A stretch of 5,898 nucleotides of DNA from Clostridia bacterium (lineage in GTDB: Bacteria; Bacillota_A; Clostridia; Oscillospirales; CAG-272): assembly GCA_017631775.1 (NCBI GenBank), contig JAGBSQ010000090.1, positions 1 to 5,898 on the forward strand. The letters run 5' to 3'. Position 1 is the first letter of the stretch. Every line of letters begins with the position of its first letter. Shown one piece after another: positions 1 through 5,898 of this stretch. The position numbers and the translations under genes are program-made. Under the pieces are notes generated by a model that was not told the origin of the DNA, did no database searches, and saw only the letters and a list, made by a program, of their open reading frames with translations.

Positions 1-2291
1 ATGCCGGTCAGGTCACCGCTCTTTTCGGTCAGGTTGTAGCAGGTTACACCGTAACCGCCACGATGCTTCATCAAGCGGAAATCATCGAACGGGCTACGCT
101 TACCAAAGCCGTTTGCGGTAATGCAGAGCAGATCCTTGCCCTCTTCAACCGTGCAAACGCCCTTAACGAAGTCGCCATCGCGCAGGCTGATGCCGCGAAC
201 ACCGCGAGCCGTACGGCCAAGTGCGCGTGCGCCCTCTTCGGCAAAGCGGATGGCTTGACCTTGCTCGGTTGCGATGAGAAGCTCGCAGGTGCCGTCGGTA
301 AGAACGACGTAAAGCAACTCGTCGCCCTCGTCGAGAGTGAGCGCAATCTTACCGCCCTTGCGTTGATATTCGTATTCAGAAAGCTTGGTTCTCTTGATAA
401 CACCGTTTCTGGTTACCATAGTCAGGTAATGGGTGTCGGTGAACTCGTCTACGCTGATGCAAGAGGTAATCTTTTCTCCTGCTTCGAGCTCGAGAATATT
501 AACAATGTTTTGTCCGCGTGCGGTGCGTCCTGCCTCGGGAATCATATATGCCTTGCGCATTTGAACCTTACCCGTGTTGGTGAACATCAACAGGTAGGAG
601 TGGCTGTTTACGGCGATAACCTTTTCGATGAAGTCCTCTTCCTTGGTGGACATACCGATGATGCCGCGTCCGCCACGGTGCTGTGCGGAGTAGGTTGCCG
701 CAGGCTGACGCTTAATATAACCTGCGTTGGTGAGTGTAATAACACAGTTATGACGCTCGATGAGATCCTCAAGAATGATCTCTTGCTCGGCAGGAAGAAT
801 ATCGGTGCGACGGTCGTCGGCATACTTGCGACGGATTTCACCCATTTCATCCTTGATGATCTGCTTGATCTTGCCAATGTCTGCAAGAATACCTTCGAGC
901 TCCTCGATGAGCGCGTGCAGACGTGCAAGTTCTTCTTCGATCTTGCTGCGCTCCATACCCGTCAGCTTACCAAGAGTCATTTCAACAATGGCTTGCGCTT
1001 GAATGTCGGTAAGACCGTAGCGCTCCATCAATGTCAGCTTGGATGCGGGAATAGAAGGCGAGGTCTTCATAATTTGAACGATTTCGTCGATGTTGTCGAG
1101 CGCAATCTTGTAACCCTCGTAAATGTGTGCTCTTGCTTTTGCTTTTTCAAGATCGTACTCGGTGCGGCGAATGATGACCTGCTCTTGGTGAGCAATGTAA
1201 TGGTCGAGAATTTGCGGCAGGTTGAGTACCTTGGGCTCGTTGTTAACAAGGGCGAGCATATTGATGGCAAAGGTCTCTTGCAGCTGGGTATATTTATAAA
1301 GTTGGTTGAGCAGAATTTGCGAGTTGACGTCGCGGCGGTATTCTACAACAATGCGCATACCGTCTCTGCCCGATTCGTCGCGCAGCTCGGTAATGCCTTC
1401 AATTCTCTTTTCCTTGACACAGTTTGCGATAGACTCGCAGAGCAAACTCTTGTTAACGCCATAGGGGATTTCGGTAAAGATGATGCGACGGTGGTCCTCT
1501 TCCACGGTCGCGCGAGCGCGCACCATAATGTGACCCTTGCCGGTTTGGTATGCTTGGCGAATGCCGTTAACACCGTAAATGGTAGCATAGGTCGGGAAGT
1601 CGGGACCCTTGATGTATTCCATCAATTCATCTACCGAGCACTCGGGGTTATCCATGCGGTAAACAGTGGCATCAATTACCTCACCGAGGTTGTGGGGAGG
1701 AATGTTGGTTGCCATACCGACCGCAATACCCATAGAGCCGTTTACCAACAGGTTGGGAAAACGGGAAGGAAGAACCGTAGGCTCCTGCAAGCGGTTATCA
1801 AAGTTGGGCATCATGGGAACAACGTTCTTATCAAGGTCGCGCATCATTTCGTCGGAAATTTTATCCAAGCGCGCCTCGGTATAACGGTAAGCAGCCGCGC
1901 CGTCACCGTCAACAGAACCGAAGTTTCCGTGTCCTTCAACCAGAGGGTAGCGCATAGAGAAGTCTTGCGCCATACGAACCATGGTACCGTAAACGGCAGC
2001 GTCACCGTGAGGGTGATATCTACCAAGCACGTTACCAACGGTGGTTGCCGACTTGCGGAAGGGTTTGGAGTGTGTCAAACCGTCCTCATACATAGCATAG
2101 AGAATACGGCGCGCACCCGGCTTCATACCGTCGCGCACATCGGGGAGCGCACGCGCCATAATAACCGACATAGAGTATTCGATAAAGGATTTTTTCACTT
2201 CCTTTTCCATACCCACGTCGACGATTTTTTGATTTTCAAACAGGGCGAGTTCCTGTTCTTTTTCTAAGTTCTTTTCCTTTTCGTTAGCCAC
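1..2291 (-). CDS. gyrA: DNA gyrase subunit A (partial, 3' end outside window)
   Basis: GyrA is the DNA breakage-reunion subunit of gyrase; with GyrB it forms the A2B2 enzyme that negatively supercoils DNA. I translated 763 uninterrupted codons from a GTG at 2289-2291, preceded by AGGAAAGGG nine bases upstream. A Lys/Glu-rich leader (about residues 1-22) precedes the conserved start at [20 protein letters not shown]. The winged-helix region carries [11 protein letters not shown] (93-103) and the catalytic tyrosine is Tyr137 in AYRYTEAR, next to Arg136. Tower and coiled-coil regions follow to about 510. The DNA-wrapping C-terminal domain shows repeated beta-pinwheel blades and a GyrA-box, QHRGGRG (537-543), which favours GyrA over ParC. 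About five blades are visible; the last roughly 50-90 residues are off the left edge. Oddities: Ala98 and Gly102 at E. coli positions 83 and 87, and Gly59-Ala60 where E. coli has Val44-His45. The gene lies 51 bases after mreD. Identification is secure. Confidence 0.98.
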   Translation of the reverse strand, partial: MANEKEKNLEKEQELALFENQKIVDVGMEKEVKKSFIEYSMSVIMARALPDVRDGMKPGARRILYAMYEDGLTHSKPFRKSATTVGNVLGRYHPHGDAAVYGTMVRMAQDFSMRYPLVEGHGNFGSVDGDGAAAYRYTEARLDKISDEMMRDLDKNVVPMMPNFDNRLQEPTVLPSRFPNLLVNGSMGIAVGMATNIPPHNLGEVIDATVYRMDNPECSVDELMEYIKGPDFPTYATIYGVNGIRQAYQTGKGHIMVRARATVEEDHRRIIFTEIPYGVNKSLLCESIANCVKEKRIEGITELRDESGRDGMRIVVEYRRDVNSQILLNQLYKYTQLQETFAINMLALVNNEPKVLNLPQILDHYIAHQEQVIIRRTEYDLEKAKARAHIYEGYKIALDNIDEIVQIMKTSPSIPASKLTLMERYGLTDIQAQAIVEMTLGKLTGMERSKIEEELARLHALIEELEGILADIGKIKQIIKDEMGEIRRKYADDRRTDILPAEQEIILEDLIERHNCVITLTNAGYIKRQPAATYSAQHRGGRGIIGMSTKEEDFIEKVIAVNSHSYLLMFTNTGKVQMRKAYMIPEAGRTARGQNIVNILELEAGEKITSCISVDEFTDTHYLTMVTRNGVIKRTKLSEYEYQRKGGKIALTLDEGDELLYVVLTDGTCELLIATEQGQAIRFAEEGARALGRTARGVRGISLRDGDFVKGVCTVEEGKDLLCITANGFGKRSPFDDFRLMKHRGGYGVTCYNLTEKSGDLTG

Positions 2292-2300
2292 GATTTCTGT

Positions 2301-2309
2301 CCCTTTCCT
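2301..2309 (-). promoter_or_regulatory. Shine-Dalgarno site of gyrA, supports GTG start
   Basis: The mRNA-sense sequence AGGAAAGGG lies nine bases before the GTG at 2289-2291. It supports this start over the in-frame ATG at codon 28 (2208-2210), which would cut into the conserved N-terminal segment and has no comparable site before it. Confidence 0.8.
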
Positions 2310-2330
2310 GTCTTTATTTCAAGAGATATT

Positions 2331-2340
2331 TTTAGGAGTT
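2331..2340 (-). repeat. AACTCCTAAA spacer repeat, copy 2 (mreD-gyrA)
   Basis: The mRNA-sense 10-mer AACTCCTAAA starts two bases after the mreD stop codon. The identical 10-mer lies two bases after the mreC stop codon at 2908-2917. The sequence and spacing are seen directly; no function is established. Its CTCCT core resembles the 16S rRNA anti-Shine-Dalgarno sequence. Confidence 0.5.
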
Positions 2341-2342
2341 GA

Positions 2343-2882
2343 TTACGTTTTCACTTTTCTGCAAAATAGCATTAGTGGGAAGTATAAGCAAACACCTGCC
2401 AGAGCGGTTGCCAGCATTTCGGGCAGGACCGCGTGTGCAATGATTTGCAAAAGACTTATGTTTTGATACGTTAAGCAAGCAGAAAGAATGGTGAGTGCCG
2501 CTCGCAAAAACAGAGCAAACATTAAGTAAAATAGATACGGTATAAAGCGTTTGGGTTGCACGGCACGTGCATAATGCCCTGCCATATAACCAAACACCAT
2601 GTAAAACAGAGGCGATAAAACAACACCGCTTGAAGCAATTGCCTCTATCAATGCACCGGCGGCAAGGCCGGTAATGGCGCCGTGATGACGGCCGTTAAAA
2701 TAAGAAACACACAAAACGATGCAAAGCATCAAATCGGGAACTGCCCCCACGTAAGTGAGCTTGCTAAAAACGCTTGTTTGAAAAATTGCACCCACAAGAA
2801 GCAAAAGTGCAAGCGAAACTCCAAACACCACAAGGCGTGAGCGTGCCTTTGCTTCAAAACCCATCATTCGATTTCGCGACAC
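2343..2882 (-). CDS. mreD: Rod shape-determining membrane protein MreD
   Basis: MreD is an integral membrane component of the elongasome; with MreC it helps position the MreB and peptidoglycan synthesis machinery during lateral wall growth. The 179-residue product matches the usual family length (about 160-180). I see about six hydrophobic segments (roughly 17-36, 47-63, 66-88, 90-108, 112-134 and 147-173) and the family pattern of Gln-Thr-Ser near 35-37, Val-Pro-Asp-Leu at 48-51 and a Gly-rich stretch at 64-77. It begins with a GTG at 2880-2882, eight bases after AAAGGA. It lies 37 bases after mreC and 51 before gyrA. Codon use differs from the gyrase genes: it contains four TTA, three CTA and two TCA codons. 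The small hydrophobic family diverges quickly, so the call rests on topology, motifs and its place after mreC. Confidence 0.9.
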   Translation of the reverse strand: MSRNRMMGFEAKARSRLVVFGVSLALLLLVGAIFQTSVFSKLTYVGAVPDLMLCIVLCVSYFNGRHHGAITGLAAGALIEAIASSGVVLSPLFYMVFGYMAGHYARAVQPKRFIPYLFYLMFALFLRAALTILSACLTYQNISLLQIIAHAVLPEMLATALAGVCLYFPLMLFCRKVKT

Positions 2883-2890
2883 TCAATCAT

Positions 2891-2896
2891 TCCTTT
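2891..2896 (-). promoter_or_regulatory. Shine-Dalgarno site of mreD, supports GTG start
   Basis: AAAGGA in mRNA sense lies eight bases before the GTG at 2880-2882. Between them an ATG opens only an eight-codon out-of-frame ORF. The tandem in-frame ATGs at codons 6 and 7 of mreD are less well placed relative to this site, so the GTG is preferred. Confidence 0.7.
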
Positions 2897-2907
2897 CATT
2901 TTTAGAA

Positions 2908-2917
2908 TTTAGGAGTT
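2908..2917 (-). repeat. AACTCCTAAA spacer repeat, copy 1 (mreC-mreD)
   Basis: The 10-mer AACTCCTAAA in mRNA sense begins two bases after the mreC stop codon. It is identical in sequence and in stop-codon spacing to the copy at 2331-2340. Function unknown; it may be chance in short AT-rich spacers. Confidence 0.5.
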
Positions 2918-2919
2918 TT

Positions 2920-3762
2920 TTATTTATCTCCGCCGCCGTTTTGGTAACCGGTGATGACCATGACCCATTTGAGCGAGGAAAAATCCACCGCAGGGGTTAC
3001 GGTTGCCACCAAGGTACGGTTGTATTCGTCCACCTCAATGGCGGTAACGGTGCCGATTTTGAGGTCAGCCGGATAAACACTACCCGTGCCGCTCGAATAA
3101 ACGGCATCGCCAACCTGCACGTCGGCCTCGGCATCAATGTAACTGATTTTGCAGGTTCCCTCATGGCGCATACTGTAGTCACCGCTGACAATGCCAACCA
3201 CCTCGGAGCGCGGAATGTATGCACCAACCGAGGTTGCGGTCTCAATCAGCGTGGAGACCATGCACCAATTTAGTCCAACCTCAACCACATACCCCACGAT
3301 GCCGTCCTTGGTAATGACAGGCATGTTGGTTTGAATACCGTGGAGCGTGCCGCGGTTGAGCGTAAAATTTGTAATATAGTTGCCCGAGGAGTGGCTGATG
3401 ACCATTCCCTCTTCCATTGCAAAAGAGGGATATTTGTTCTTCATATCAAGATAATCGCGCAACCGCTCGTTCTCTCGCTCAAGTAGCTCTGCTTGCGCAA
3501 GCTGCTCCTTGAGTGCGGCGTTTTCGTCAATCAAAGCCTTGTTTTCCTCGTTGAGCGCTTTCATATTGCCAAAATACTTGCCAAAGCCTTCGAACGCGTT
3601 GCCGATTGTGGTTGCTACCCAGCGCACAGGCATGGTAACCGTTCCCACAATGTTCTTGGCAAGACTGCGATATCCCATAATGGCAAACACCGACGGAACA
3701 ATGGTCAAAACCAAGGCAATGCATAAGCAAATAATAAAGAATTTGTTTTGAAAAATGCGCAC
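2920..3762 (-). CDS. mreC: Cell shape-determining protein MreC
   Basis: MreC is a bitopic membrane protein that links the cytoplasmic MreB/MreD complex to penicillin-binding proteins and guides lateral peptidoglycan synthesis. The 280-residue product has a short basic N-terminus, one membrane-spanning segment (about 8-29) and an amphipathic, Glu/Lys-rich coiled coil (about 66-108, with ALNEENKALIDENAALKEQL at its start). The extracellular beta-rich MreC core follows, from about 117 to 270. Diagnostic family stretches are KDGIVGYVVEVG (152-163), GDAVYSSGTGSVYPADLKIG (218-237) and the closing TPAVDFSSLKWVMVI (256-270). It starts with a GTG at 3760-3762 after AAAGGGGG. It lies 44 bases after gyrB and 37 before mreD. 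mreB, the usual upstream partner, is not adjacent; gyrB takes its place. Length and domain order are normal, so I regard the gene as intact. Confidence 0.96.
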   Translation of the reverse strand: MRIFQNKFFIICLCIALVLTIVPSVFAIMGYRSLAKNIVGTVTMPVRWVATTIGNAFEGFGKYFGNMKALNEENKALIDENAALKEQLAQAELLERENERLRDYLDMKNKYPSFAMEEGMVISHSSGNYITNFTLNRGTLHGIQTNMPVITKDGIVGYVVEVGLNWCMVSTLIETATSVGAYIPRSEVVGIVSGDYSMRHEGTCKISYIDAEADVQVGDAVYSSGTGSVYPADLKIGTVTAIEVDEYNRTLVATVTPAVDFSSLKWVMVITGYQNGGGDK

Positions 3763-3771
3763 GTTTGATAT

Positions 3772-3779
3772 CCCCCTTT
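3772..3779 (-). promoter_or_regulatory. Strong Shine-Dalgarno site of mreC
   Basis: AAAGGGGG in mRNA sense lies nine bases before the GTG at 3760-3762 and decides that start. It is unusually G-rich, and most of it is complementary to the CCCCTT at 3795-3800 just upstream, so it could be masked in a hairpin. Confidence 0.75.
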
Positions 3780-3800
3780 CTTTGTTATTTTTGCAAGGGG
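3773..3800 (-). promoter_or_regulatory. Possible hairpin masking the mreC ribosome site
   Basis: In mRNA sense CCCCTT (3795-3800) can pair with AAGGGG (3773-3778) across a 16-base loop. A further ATA/TAT pairing is possible beyond a two-base bulge. The 3' arm is the mreC Shine-Dalgarno sequence. No U-run follows the stem, so it is not an intrinsic terminator. The complementarity is seen; a regulatory role is inferred. Ribosomes finishing gyrB, whose stop lies six bases upstream of the 5' arm, could open it. Confidence 0.35.
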
Positions 3801-3806
3801 TATGAA

Positions 3807-5753
<1,947 letters not shown>

Positions 5754-5760
5754 TTATGTT

Positions 5761-5768
5761 TCCTTTCT
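5761..5768 (-). promoter_or_regulatory. Shine-Dalgarno site of gyrB
   Basis: AGAAAGGA in mRNA sense lies ten bases before the gyrB ATG at 5748-5750. No other in-frame start near it fits the conserved GyrB N-terminus better. Confidence 0.75.
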
Positions 5769-5795
5769 GTTGGTGTCAGAACCTGTAATCTTGTC

Positions 5796-5898
5796 TTATT
5801 GATGTGTCGACCTGCCCACAAGCGAAGATGTCGCCAGCTGTGAGAAGCAGACCTTAAAATTCCCGTCTCTATCCTTGTAAAGAACAAAGGACTTGGGA
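5796..5898 (-). CDS. remB: RemB/DUF370-family protein (3' end only)
   Basis: Reading leftward from 5897, an open frame of 33 codons ends at a TAA (5796-5798). It encodes PKSFVLYKDRDGNFKVCFSQ followed by LATSSLVGRSTHQ. This fits the C-terminus of the RemB/DUF370 family (B. subtilis YaaB), where a Pro-Lys-Ser strand is followed by a short loop, a Tyr/Phe-Ser-Pro-Leu-Ser-like stretch and a basic end. RemA/RemB-type proteins are small DNA-binding proteins tied to biofilm matrix expression in B. subtilis; the role in this organism is not shown. The stop lies 45 bases before gyrB, as in the Bacillota origin cluster where recF, remB and gyrB are consecutive. About two thirds of the gene is beyond the right edge. 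The call rests on a short fragment plus position. Confidence 0.75.
   Translation of the reverse strand, partial: PKSFVLYKDRDGNFKVCFSQLATSSLVGRSTHQ

Noticed and set aside
63..2267. 734-codon open frame on the plus strand
   Set aside because: It lies codon-for-codon antisense to gyrA and is open only because gyrA avoids TTA, CTA and TCA; it ends exactly at the TTA of gyrA codon 9. The product resembles no family I recognise.
2292..2342. Terminator between mreD and gyrA, or in the other spacers
   Set aside because: I found no GC-rich stem followed by a U-run in any of the spacers. The only stem of note, before mreC, is followed by the ribosome site and start codon.
2343..2420. TATACT near the end of mreD as a -10 element for gyrA
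   Set aside because: No acceptable -35 sequence lies about 17 bases upstream, and the match is within coding sequence.
5793..5821. Possible promoter for gyrB (TTGTGG, 17 bases, TAAGAC)
   Set aside because: Both hexamers are poor matches, and the site overlaps the end of remB. Random sequence gives such matches easily.

Overview
The window is a block of housekeeping genes, all on the minus strand, from a low- to mid-GC Gram-positive bacterium. It most resembles the chromosome-origin neighbourhood of the Clostridia (Bacillota). In transcription order, right to left, it holds the 3' end of a remB/DUF370 gene (5796-5898), gyrB (3807-5750), mreC (2920-3762), mreD (2343-2882) and the first 763 codons of gyrA (1-2291). 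The class assignment rests on gene order and protein character: remB directly before gyrB is the arrangement of the dnaA-dnaN-recF-remB-gyrB-gyrA cluster of Bacillota, and GyrB is the short Gram-positive form without the proteobacterial TOPRIM insertion. I cannot name a genus.

The spacers are 45, 44, 37 and 51 bases. Every gene has its own Shine-Dalgarno sequence and no spacer holds a convincing terminator, so the set reads as one transcription unit, probably driven from upstream of the window. gyrB starts with ATG; mreC, mreD and gyrA all start with GTG. No stretch longer than about 50 bases lacks a gene. There are no RNA genes, mobile elements or CRISPR arrays.

Functionally, GyrB and GyrA form DNA gyrase (A2B2), which introduces negative supercoils using ATP. 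MreC and MreD are membrane proteins of the elongasome that organise lateral cell-wall synthesis. Their position between the two gyrase genes, without mreB next to them, is the main structural oddity.

At residue level both gyrase subunits depart from the E. coli pattern at several known inhibitor-contact sites. GyrA has Ala and Gly at the two quinolone-anchoring positions (E. coli 83 and 87) and Gly-Ala at positions 44-45. GyrB has His and Leu at the coumarin/ATP-site positions 136 and 165. These may be fixed in the lineage rather than selected by drugs. I do not see a new defence or mobile system here.
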